A stretch of 64,000 nt of DNA from Mesorhizobium sp. WSM3860. Lineage in GTDB: Bacteria > Pseudomonadota > Alphaproteobacteria > Rhizobiales > Rhizobiaceae. The position numbers were made by a program, and so were the translations under genes. The stretch is from the NCBI RefSeq assembly GCF_002294995.1, contig NZ_NSGF01000002.1:455056-519055 (forward strand), written 5' to 3'. Positions 7,298 to 14,682 of the stretch are shown in pieces (position 1 is the stretch's first letter; every line of letters begins with the position of its first letter). The notes beneath the pieces were generated by a model, which saw nothing but the letters and a program-made list of their open reading frames with translations, was not told the DNA's origin and did not search any database.

Positions 7298-8164
7298 ATG
7301 GCCGTGGGCGGAGCGACGATGGACGGACGGGTGCCTCGCGATTTCGAGACCTTGCGCACGACGATCCTGGAGCGGCGCACGAGCCTGCCCAAGCGCATCG
7401 CGCAGATCGCCGCCTATGCGCTCGACAACCCCGACGACATCGCCTTCGGCACGGCGGCGAGCATCGCGGCTTCCGCCGGCGTCCAGCCCTCGACGCTGAT
7501 CCGCTTCGCCCAGCAGCTCGGCTTCGACGGTTTCACCAGCCTGCAGCAGGTGTTTCGTGAGCGGCTGCGCGAACGCAATTCCTCCTATGACGAGCGGCTT
7601 GCGGCGCTGCGCGCCAAGGCAGAGGAAGGCGCCGGGCACCGGGCGATCTTCGACGGCTTCGTCGCTGCCGCCAGCACCTCGCTCAGCGACATTTCGCGCG
7701 CGCTGAACGATGCGCATTTCGAACAGGCGATCACGCTCCTGGCAAAAGCCGAGACAATCTATGTGCTGGCCAAGCGCCGCTCCTATCCGGTCGCCTCCTA
7801 CATCGCCTATGCGCTGGGCAAGCTCAAGATCCGCAACCAACTGATCGAGTCGGCCGCAGGCTTGAATGCCGAGATGATCGGCTTCGCTACGCCGCGCGAC
7901 GCCGTGATCGCCATCAGCTTCTCGCCTTACGCGCCTGCGACCATCGAAGAGACGCGCTCGATCGCCGAGCAGGGCGTGCCGATCGTTGCCATCACCGACA
8001 GCTCTTTTTCGCCGCTCGCCCAATTCGCCAAGGTCTGGTTCGAGGTGGCCGAATCCGATTTCGGCGGCTTCCGCTCTTTGTCGGCGACGATGGCGCTCGC
8101 CATGGCGCTGACCGTCGCCGTCGGCGAGAAGCGGCGAGACGCCGGCCGCAGACGCAAGGCCTGA
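7298..8164 (+). CDS. iolR: MurR/RpiR family regulator of inositol genes
   Basis: A 288-residue repressor. Residues about 12-90 form the RpiR helix-turn-helix (LPKRIAQIAAYALDNPDDIAF then TAASIAASAGVQPSTLIRFAQQLGFDGF), and residues about 130-270 form a SIS sugar-phosphate isomerase-like domain (IYVLAKRRSYPVASYIAYAL, DAVIAISFSPYAPATIEETR). In Sinorhizobium meliloti an RpiR-type IolR upstream of iolCDEB represses the inositol genes, with a pathway intermediate relieving repression; gene order here is the same. The ATG at 7298 follows GGAGAGG. Divergent from the dehydrogenase at 5961-7070. Confidence 0.88.
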   Translation: MAVGGATMDGRVPRDFETLRTTILERRTSLPKRIAQIAAYALDNPDDIAFGTAASIAASAGVQPSTLIRFAQQLGFDGFTSLQQVFRERLRERNSSYDERLAALRAKAEEGAGHRAIFDGFVAAASTSLSDISRALNDAHFEQAITLLAKAETIYVLAKRRSYPVASYIAYALGKLKIRNQLIESAAGLNAEMIGFATPRDAVIAISFSPYAPATIEETRSIAEQGVPIVAITDSSFSPLAQFAKVWFEVAESDFGGFRSLSATMALAMALTVAVGEKRRDAGRRRKA

Positions 8165-8193
8165 GCGGCCCCGAACAGGCGTTTTTCCACCCG

Positions 8194-8246
8194 AGAATGC
8201 TCATTCCATATTGACTATAGATTGGAATTATTATTTCATATTGACG
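8194..8246 (+). promoter_or_regulatory. Candidate IolR operator region before iolC
   Basis: AGAA-N6-TTCC at 8194-8207 and GGAA-N6-TTTC at 8224-8237 each match 7 of 8 bases of the GGAA-N6-TTCC site described for S. meliloti IolR. They lie 30 bases apart, and the stretch ATTYCATATTGAC is directly repeated with the same 30-base period (8203 and 8233). ATTGAC at 8210-8215 may be the -35 of the iolC promoter; the -10 is unclear. Confidence 0.45.
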
Positions 8247-8319
8247 GTCTCACGCTGCCGTTTGCGCGTGCTGCCCAAAACGACGCTGCTCTGCACAACA
8301 AGGCCGATGGGAGGTTCGA

Positions 8320-10254
8320 ATGGGCGAAGCCGTGGAAGCGAAATATCCGCCGCTCGACGTCATCACGATCGGCCGCGCCTCGGTCGATCTCTACGGCCAG
8401 CAAATCGGCTCGCGTCTGGAGGACATCACCTCCTTCGCCAAGTCGGTCGGCGGCTGCCCGGCCAATATTTCCGTCGGCACGGCCAGGCTCGGCCTCCGTT
8501 CGGCGCTGCTTACCCGCGTCGGCGACGAGCAGATGGGCCGCTTCATCCGCGAGCAGCTCAGGCGTGAAGGCGTCTCGGTCGACGGGTTGAAGACCGACAA
8601 GGAGCGGCTGACGGCGCTGGTGCTGCTTTCCGTCGAGGACGAAGGCGTCTCGCCGATGATCTTCTACCGCTCCGACTGCGCCGACATGGCGCTCGCCGAA
8701 GAGGACATCGACGAGGCTTTCATCGCCTCGGCGCGCGCCGTCGTCGTCACCGGCACGCATTTCTCGCGCCCCAACTCGGATGCCGCACAGCGCAAGGCGA
8801 TCCGTTTGATGAAGGCCAAGGGCGGCAAGGTCGTATTCGACATCGACTACCGCCCGAACCTGTGGGGGCTCGCCGGCCATGCCGAAGGCTTCGAGCGCTA
8901 CGTCAAGTCGGATCGAGTCTCGGCGCAGTTGAAGACGGTGCTGCCGGATTGCGATCTCATCGTCGGCACCGAAGAGGAGATCATGATCGCGTCGGGCGCC
9001 GACGATTGTCTGAGCGCGCTGAAGACGATCCGCGCGCTGTCGGCCGCCACCATCGTGCTCAAGCGCGGCGCCAAGGGCTGCATCGTCTATGACGGGCCGA
9101 TCAGCGACGACCTCGAGGACGGCATCGTCGGCAAGGGCTTTCCGATCGAGATCTACAACGTGCTCGGAGCCGGCGACGCCTTCATGTCAGGCTTCCTGCG
9201 TGGCTGGCTCGGCGGCGAAAGCTTTGCCATGGCGGCGACCTGGGCCAATGCCTGCGGCGCCTTCGCCGTGTCGCGCCTGCTCTGCGCGCCGGAATATCCG
9301 ACCTTCGAGGAACTGCAGTTCTTCTTGAAGCACGGCAGCAAGCATCTGGCGCTGCGCAAGGACGAGGCGATCAACCACATCCACTGGGCGACGACGCGCC
9401 GGCGCGACGTTCCCTCGCTGATGGCACTGGCCTGTGACCATCGAATCCAGCTCGAGGACGTCGCCGCCAAGGCTGGTGCCGATGTCGCGCGCATCGAGGA
9501 TTTCAAGGTGCTGACGGTCAAGGCGGCTGCCAGGGTCGCCGCCGGCCGCGCCGGCTACGGCATGCTGCTCGACGAGAAATATGGCCGCGACGCGATGTTC
9601 GAATTCGCCCGCCACCCCTTCGCCTGGCTTGGCCGCCCGGTCGAGCTGCCCGGATCGCGGCCGCTGCGCTTCGAGTTCTCGCAGGACATCGGCTCGCAGC
9701 TGATCGACTGGCCGGTCGAGCACTGCATCAAATGCCTTTGCTTCTACCACCCGGACGACCCTGAGGCGCTGAAGCTGGAACAGCAGCAGAAGCTGCGCAG
9801 CCTGTTCGAGGCCGCGCGCAAGGTCGGCCGCGAATTGCTGGTCGAGATCATCGCCGGCAAGCACGGCAAGCTCGACGACACCACCATCCCGCGCGCGCTG
9901 GAGGAACTCTATGCGCTAGGCATCAAGCCCGACTGGTGGAAGCTCGAGCCGCAGGCTTCGGCCAATGCCTGGGCTAGGATCGAACAGGTGATCGTCAGGA
10001 ACGATCCATGGTGCCGCGGTGTCGTGCTGCTCGGCCTGGAGGCTCCACAGGACGAGCTGGAAGCCGCCTTTGCCGCCACCGCCAACGCGCCAATCGTCAA
10101 GGGCTTCGCCGTCGGTCGCACCATCTTCATCAACGCCGCCGAACAATGGCTGGCCGGCAAGATGTCGGATGAAGAGGCGGTCGTCGATATGGCGTCCCGC
10201 TTCGAGCAGCTGACCGAGGCATGGCTTGCCGCGCGCGGCCGCAAGGCGGCATAA
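8320..10254 (+). CDS. iolC: Bifunctional 5-dehydro-2-deoxygluconokinase / 5-dehydro-2-deoxyphosphogluconate aldolase (IolC-DUF2090)
   Basis: A 644-residue fusion. Residues 1-330 are a PfkB sugar kinase: GGCPANISVGTARLG near 46-60 and the catalytic GAGDAF with Asp286. It phosphorylates 2-deoxy-5-keto-gluconate. Residues from about 345 to the end are DUF2090, an aldolase-like barrel (SLMALACDHR, EIIAGKHGK, GVVLLGLEAP) believed to cleave the phosphorylated product to malonate semialdehyde and dihydroxyacetone phosphate, doing the work of IolJ. Bacillus IolC is only the kinase half, while the fused form is usual in Proteobacteria. GGAGG precedes the ATG. iolD starts 20 bases downstream. Confidence 0.93.
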   Translation: MGEAVEAKYPPLDVITIGRASVDLYGQQIGSRLEDITSFAKSVGGCPANISVGTARLGLRSALLTRVGDEQMGRFIREQLRREGVSVDGLKTDKERLTALVLLSVEDEGVSPMIFYRSDCADMALAEEDIDEAFIASARAVVVTGTHFSRPNSDAAQRKAIRLMKAKGGKVVFDIDYRPNLWGLAGHAEGFERYVKSDRVSAQLKTVLPDCDLIVGTEEEIMIASGADDCLSALKTIRALSAATIVLKRGAKGCIVYDGPISDDLEDGIVGKGFPIEIYNVLGAGDAFMSGFLRGWLGGESFAMAATWANACGAFAVSRLLCAPEYPTFEELQFFLKHGSKHLALRKDEAINHIHWATTRRRDVPSLMALACDHRIQLEDVAAKAGADVARIEDFKVLTVKAAARVAAGRAGYGMLLDEKYGRDAMFEFARHPFAWLGRPVELPGSRPLRFEFSQDIGSQLIDWPVEHCIKCLCFYHPDDPEALKLEQQQKLRSLFEAARKVGRELLVEIIAGKHGKLDDTTIPRALEELYALGIKPDWWKLEPQASANAWARIEQVIVRNDPWCRGVVLLGLEAPQDELEAAFAATANAPIVKGFAVGRTIFINAAEQWLAGKMSDEEAVVDMASRFEQLTEAWLAARGRKAA

Positions 10255-10274
10255 GGACAGCGGAGGAAAACAAG

Positions 10275-12125
10275 ATGAGCAAGACAATTCGCCTGACGAT
10301 GGCGCAGGCGGTAACCCGCTTCCTGTCGCGCCAGATCACCGAGATCGAGGGCAAAAAGGCGCCGATCTTCGGCGGCGTCTGGGCGATCTTCGGCCATGGC
10401 AATGTCGCCGGCATCGGCGAGGCGCTCTATCAGGTGCGCGACGAGCTGCCGACCTTCCGCGCCCATAACGAGCAGGCGATGGCGCATGCCGCGATCGCTT
10501 ACGGCAAGGCGAATTTCCGCCGCCGCTTCATGGCCGCCACCACCTCGATCGGCCCCGGCGCGCTCAACATGGTGACGGCTGCGGCGCTCGCCCACGTCAA
10601 TCGCCTGCCGGTGCTGCTGCTGCCCGGCGATGTCTTCGCCAACCGCTTGCCCGACCCGGTGCTGCAGCAGGCCGAAGATTTCTCCGACGGCACGGCGAGC
10701 GTCAACGACTGCTTCCGCCCCGTCTCGCGCTATTTCGACCGCATCACGCGGCCGGAGCAGATCATCCCGGCGCTCAACCGCGCCATGCAGGTGCTGACCG
10801 ATCCGGCCGAATGCGGCCCGGTCACGCTTTCGCTCTGCCAGGACGTGCAGGCGGAGGCCTATGATTATCCGGAAAGCCTGTTTGCCGAGCGCGTCTGGAT
10901 GCCGCGCCGGCTGCGCCCGGACCGCAACGAGCTAGCCGCCGCCGTCGCGGCGCTGAAGGGGGCGAAGAAGCCGCTGGTGATTGCCGGCGGCGGCGTCCTC
11001 TATTCGCAGGCTTCCGGAGAGCTGGCCAAGCTGGTGCAAGGCGCCGGCATTCCGGTCTGCGAAACGCAAGGCGGCAAATCCTCGCTGCCCGACGATCATC
11101 CGCTCAACATGGCAGCGGTCGGCGTCACCGGCACATCGGCGGCCAACCGGCTGGCGGAAGAGGCCGATGTGGTTCTTGCCGTCGGCACAAGGCTGCAGGA
11201 TTTCACCACCGGTTCCTGGGCGCTGTTCAAGAATGCCGGCAAGACGATCATCGGGCTCAACACGCAGGTCTTCGATGCCGGCAAGCACTGGGCGCTGCCA
11301 CTGGTCGCCGACGCGGCCGAGGGGCTCTCCGAGCTTTCCGCCGCGCTGAAAGGCTGGAAGGCGCCAAGCGCCTGGACCGACAATGCGCTGAAGGGCAAGA
11401 AGGACTGGCAGGCCGCAGCCGCCAAGGTGACGGCATCGACTAATGCCGCCTATCCCTCGGACGCGCAGGTGATCGGCGCCGTGCAGCGCGCCATGGGTTC
11501 GGGCGTCACGCTGTTGCATGCCGCCGGCGGGCTGCCGGGCGAATTGCACAAGCTCTGGCAAGCGGGCGCGCCAGGGTCCTACCATGCCGAATACGGCTTC
11601 TCGACCATGGGCTACGAGATCGCTGGAGGCCTCGGCGTCAAGATGGCCAAGCCTGATCAGGAGGTCGTCGTCATGGTCGGGGACGGCTCCTATCTGATGC
11701 TCAACTCCGAGATCGCCACCTCGGTGATGCTGGGTTTGAAACTCACCATCGTGCTGCTCGACAACCGCGGCTATGGCTGCATCAACCGGCTGCAGATGGC
11801 GACCGGCGGCGCCAACTTCAACAATCTTTTGAAGGACGCTCGCCACGAGGTGGTGCCCGACGTCGACTTCGCCGCCCATGCGGCAAGTCTCGGCGCGGTC
11901 GCCGAGAAAGTGGCCTCGATCGCGGAGCTGGAGACGGCGTTCGCCAGGGCGAAGGGCAACGACAAGACCACCGTGCTGGTCATCGACACCGATCCGCTGG
12001 TGTCGACCGAGGCCGGCGGCCACTGGTGGGACGTCGCCGTGCCGGAGGTCTCGTCGCGTCGCGAAGTCAACGCCGCGCGGAAGGCGTATGAGGAGAAAAA
12101 GCTCATGCAGAGCTTGGGTGATTAG
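10275..12125 (+). CDS. iolD: 3D-(3,5/4)-trihydroxycyclohexane-1,2-dione hydrolase
   Basis: Opens the ring of trihydroxycyclohexanedione, made by IolE, to give 5-deoxy-glucuronate. The 616-residue protein is a thiamine-diphosphate enzyme of the acetolactate synthase fold: Glu66 in RAHNEQAMAHAA activates the cofactor, the central domain runs about 200-340, and GDGSYLMLN at 469-477 is the diphosphate and Mg2+ site. GCGGAGGAA at 10259-10267 sets the ATG at 10275; an upstream in-frame start at 10221 lies in iolC and is not needed. Second gene of the iolCDEB run, separated from iolE by a 170-base repeat-bearing gap. Confidence 0.93.
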   Translation: MSKTIRLTMAQAVTRFLSRQITEIEGKKAPIFGGVWAIFGHGNVAGIGEALYQVRDELPTFRAHNEQAMAHAAIAYGKANFRRRFMAATTSIGPGALNMVTAAALAHVNRLPVLLLPGDVFANRLPDPVLQQAEDFSDGTASVNDCFRPVSRYFDRITRPEQIIPALNRAMQVLTDPAECGPVTLSLCQDVQAEAYDYPESLFAERVWMPRRLRPDRNELAAAVAALKGAKKPLVIAGGGVLYSQASGELAKLVQGAGIPVCETQGGKSSLPDDHPLNMAAVGVTGTSAANRLAEEADVVLAVGTRLQDFTTGSWALFKNAGKTIIGLNTQVFDAGKHWALPLVADAAEGLSELSAALKGWKAPSAWTDNALKGKKDWQAAAAKVTASTNAAYPSDAQVIGAVQRAMGSGVTLLHAAGGLPGELHKLWQAGAPGSYHAEYGFSTMGYEIAGGLGVKMAKPDQEVVVMVGDGSYLMLNSEIATSVMLGLKLTIVLLDNRGYGCINRLQMATGGANFNNLLKDARHEVVPDVDFAAHAASLGAVAEKVASIAELETAFARAKGNDKTTVLVIDTDPLVSTEAGGHWWDVAVPEVSSRREVNAARKAYEEKKLMQSLGD

Positions 12126-12130
12126 AGCTG

Positions 12131-12250
12131 GCGCCGCCCCTCACCCTTACCCTCTCCCCGTGAAGAACAGGGAGAGGGGGTCGCCAGCGCCGGAGCTTGT
12201 CCCTTCTCCCCGTCCTTCACGGGGAGAAGGTGCCGGCAGGCGGATGAGGG
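12131..12250. repeat. RIME-like mosaic palindrome between iolD and iolE
   Basis: Two hairpin modules: CCCTCTCCCCGTGAAGAACAG with its partner GGGAGAGGG, then CCTTCTCCCCGTCCTTCACG with GGGGAGAAGG, ending GTGCCGGCAGGCGGATGAGGG. The same words recur at 58807-58990 and 63771-63917. Inside a likely operon such a structure can shape mRNA processing or partial termination between iolD and iolE. Confidence 0.75.
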
Positions 12251-12296
12251 CAGGGCCGACGAGCGAAAATTGAACGATTGAAGCTGGAGTGACGAC

Positions 12297-13211
12297 TTGA
12301 AAGCCAAACTGGGCATGTCCCCCATTGCGTGGTGGAACGACGATCTCGTGGAATTGAGCGATGACGTGTCGCTGGAGGAATGCCTGCGTCAGTCACGCTC
12401 GGCCGGCTTCACCGGCATGGAGATGGGCCGCCGCTTCCCCAACGACCCGAAGGTGATGCTGCCGATCCTGAAGGAGGCCGACGTCACGCTCTGCGGCGGC
12501 TGGTTCTCCGGCACGCTGGTCAATGAGGACATCTCTCGGAACAAGGATCGCATCCAGCCGATGATCGACCTGTTCAAGGCGGTCAACGCGCCCTGCATCG
12601 TCTATGGCGAGGTCGGCCACTCCATCCAGGGCGACCGCTCCAAGCCTCTTGCCACCAAGCCAAAGCTTTCCGGCGACGAGATGAAGGCCTATGGCCGCCG
12701 CGTCACCGAATTCGGCGAATGGTGCGCCGACCAGGGTATGCAGCTCTCCTACCATCATCACATGGCGGCAGTGGTCGAGACCCAGCCGGAACTCGATTCC
12801 TTCATGCGCCATTCCGGCGAAGGCATCCCGCTGCTGCTCGATGCCGGCCATCTCGCCTTTGCCGGCGGCGATGTGCTGCGCGCCATCGACAACCATCACA
12901 AGCGCATCAACCACGTCCATGTAAAGGATGTTCGCATGGACGTGATCGACAGGCTCGACCGCACGAAACAGTCCTTCCTCGATGCCGTCGCGCTCGGCGC
13001 CTTCACCGTGCCGGGCGACGGCTCGCTCGATTTCGGCGCCATCGTCCAGCGCTTCGCCGACTACGGCTATGAAGGCTGGTTCGTGGTCGAGGCCGAGCAG
13101 GATCCGAAGAAGAACCCGCCGCTGAAGATGGCTGAGGTCGGCCACAAGGAGCTGATGCGGGTGATGACGGCCGCCGGCTATACGGTCGAGACGCAGGGCT
13201 TCCCGGCCTAA
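12297..13211 (+). CDS. iolE: Myo-inosose-2 dehydratase
   Basis: Dehydrates scyllo-inosose to the trihydroxycyclohexanedione used by IolD. The 304-residue protein is an AP endonuclease 2-type TIM barrel; the start KAKLGMSPIAWWNDD, the metal-binding GEVGHSIQGD, YHHHMAAVVE and LLLDAGHLAFAG are characteristic of IolE. It begins with TTG at 12297 after GGAG at 12286-12289; the next in-frame ATG at 12315 would cut off the conserved KAKLG, so TTG is preferred. The preceding gap holds a mosaic repeat. A 70-residue membrane protein and iolB follow. Confidence 0.92.
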   Translation: MKAKLGMSPIAWWNDDLVELSDDVSLEECLRQSRSAGFTGMEMGRRFPNDPKVMLPILKEADVTLCGGWFSGTLVNEDISRNKDRIQPMIDLFKAVNAPCIVYGEVGHSIQGDRSKPLATKPKLSGDEMKAYGRRVTEFGEWCADQGMQLSYHHHMAAVVETQPELDSFMRHSGEGIPLLLDAGHLAFAGGDVLRAIDNHHKRINHVHVKDVRMDVIDRLDRTKQSFLDAVALGAFTVPGDGSLDFGAIVQRFADYGYEGWFVVEAEQDPKKNPPLKMAEVGHKELMRVMTAAGYTVETQGFPA

Positions 13212-13275
13212 ACGGTGGATTTGGCCTGGCGCTCGATCTATCTGATGCGCGTTGGGCAAATCCTGGATTGGCGCG

Positions 13276-13488
13276 ATGAAAGACTATGAGCACCCCTTCT
13301 TCCGGCCGCTGTGGCGGCGCATTGCCGTCGTGGCCGTCTGCCTCGTCTGGTCGGTGATCGAATTCGCCTCCGGCACGCCGTTCTGGGGCGTCATCGCGCT
13401 GGGCTTCGCCGGTTACGCGGTGTGGCAGTTCTTCTACCTCTACAAGCCGGCCGAGGAGCCCAAGCCTCCGGCCGAGCCGAAGGAATGA
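13276..13488 (+). CDS. Small two-helix membrane protein in the iol cluster (DUF3329-like)
   Basis: A 70-residue protein, MKDYEHPFFRPLWRR followed by two hydrophobic helices (about 17-31 and 36-54) with a short turn, then a proline-rich acidic tail (KPAEEPKPPAEPKE). It resembles the short DUF3329 proteins of Rhizobiales, as far as I recall; that label is from memory. It lies between iolE and iolB on the same strand. Start ATG 13276; an in-frame start at 13252 adds only eight residues. No enzymatic motif is visible. It could be a helper of the inositol system or simply a passenger. Confidence 0.7.
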   Translation: MKDYEHPFFRPLWRRIAVVAVCLVWSVIEFASGTPFWGVIALGFAGYAVWQFFYLYKPAEEPKPPAEPKE

Positions 13489-13573
13489 CGGCCATGGCGA
13501 AAACGCTTTTGTGGATCGGACGCAGCGAGCGTCGCGGATCGCATGCATTGGCGGTTGGCCGGAACGCCCCTCG

Positions 13574-13635
13574 CTTCGTCATCCTAGGGTCTTCGCGACG
13601 GAGCTTCGCTCCTGCTTCGCCCTAGGATGACGAAG
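13574..13635. repeat. Dispersed palindromic repeat, family C, copy 2 (intact hairpin)
   Basis: CTTCGTCATCCTAGGG at 13574-13589 pairs perfectly with CCCTAGGATGACGAAG at 13620-13635, a 16-bp stem. The 30-base interior contains a second small hairpin (GGAGCTTCGCTCC). The core is shared with 1280-1346. It lies in the 269-base gap before iolB, where nothing else is recognisable except the iolB ribosome-binding site. Confidence 0.85.
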
Positions 13636-13757
13636 TTGAGAGGCCTCGGCCAATCTCCAAGGTTTCGCGACGGTCCATCGACGCGCGTGAAATCTTGGCT
13701 GCCAACCGCCTGCGACTTGTCAAAGTCAAAGCGTCGAGGAACTAGGAGAGACAACAA

Positions 13758-14570
13758 ATGTCGAAACTGCTCGTCAAGGCCGACAAGGGCCACGGCTGCG
13801 TCGCCCATGTCACGCCCAAAAGCGCCGGCTGGACCTATGTCGGCTTCGATCTTCATCGGCTCAAGCCCGGCGACACGGCGGCCGGCAAGACGGCCGAGCG
13901 CGAGGTCTGCCTGGTCTTCGTCACCGGCAAGGGCAAGGCTGCGGCCGGCGGCAAGGATCTCGGCCTGCTCGGCGAGCGCATGTCGCCCTTCGAAGGCAAG
14001 CCCTGGTCGGTCTATGTGCCGCAAGGCTCCGATTGGTCGGTGACCGCCGACACCGAGCTGGAGCTTGCCGTCTGCTCGGCGCCGGGCCTCGGCGGCAGCC
14101 TGCCCGCTCGCGTCATTGCGCCCGACGATCTCGGTCAGGAAGTGCGCGGCAAGGGCACCAACACCCGCTACGTCACCAACATTCTGCCCGAGGGCAAGCC
14201 GGCCGACTCGCTGCTGGTGGTCGAGGTCATCACGCCCGGCGGCCACACCTCCAGCTATCCGCCGCACAAACATGACCAGGACAATCTGCCGGCCGAGTCC
14301 TATCTCGAGGAGACCTATTACCACCGCCTCAACCCGCCGCAGGGTTTCGCGTTCCAGCGCGTCTACACCGACGCCGACAGGAATGGCGTGCGCGATCTGG
14401 ACGAGGCGATGGCGATCGAGGATGGCGACGTCGTGCTGGTGCCGAAGGGCTACCACCCCTGTGCGGCCTGCCACGGCTATGATCTCTATTACCTCAACGT
14501 CATGGCCGGCCCGAAGCGGACGTGGAAATTCCACAACGCCGCCGAGCATGAGTGGCTGATGAAAGCCTGA
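13758..14570 (+). CDS. iolB: 5-deoxy-glucuronate isomerase
   Basis: Isomerises 5-deoxy-glucuronate to 2-deoxy-5-keto-gluconate, the substrate of the IolC kinase. The 270-residue protein is a double cupin; PPHKHDQ with His170 and His172 and the following ESYLEETYYHR supply the metal ligands of the C-terminal cupin, and VLVPKGYHPCAACHGYDLYYLNVMAG is the family signature near the end. AGGAGAGAC precedes the ATG. It closes the iolCDEB set. The methylmalonate-semialdehyde dehydrogenase gene (iolA) is not in this window. Confidence 0.93.
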   Translation: MSKLLVKADKGHGCVAHVTPKSAGWTYVGFDLHRLKPGDTAAGKTAEREVCLVFVTGKGKAAAGGKDLGLLGERMSPFEGKPWSVYVPQGSDWSVTADTELELAVCSAPGLGGSLPARVIAPDDLGQEVRGKGTNTRYVTNILPEGKPADSLLVVEVITPGGHTSSYPPHKHDQDNLPAESYLEETYYHRLNPPQGFAFQRVYTDADRNGVRDLDEAMAIEDGDVVLVPKGYHPCAACHGYDLYYLNVMAGPKRTWKFHNAAEHEWLMKA

Positions 14571-14682
14571 GATTTTTCATAGCGCTCAACCTGCAGTTCG
14601 GGAAAATCGCATGGAATAATTGCAAGGTGAGGGAGGGTCGCGGATCACCGCAACCCTTCCCCTGCTTAGGCGAAGCCGCCTA

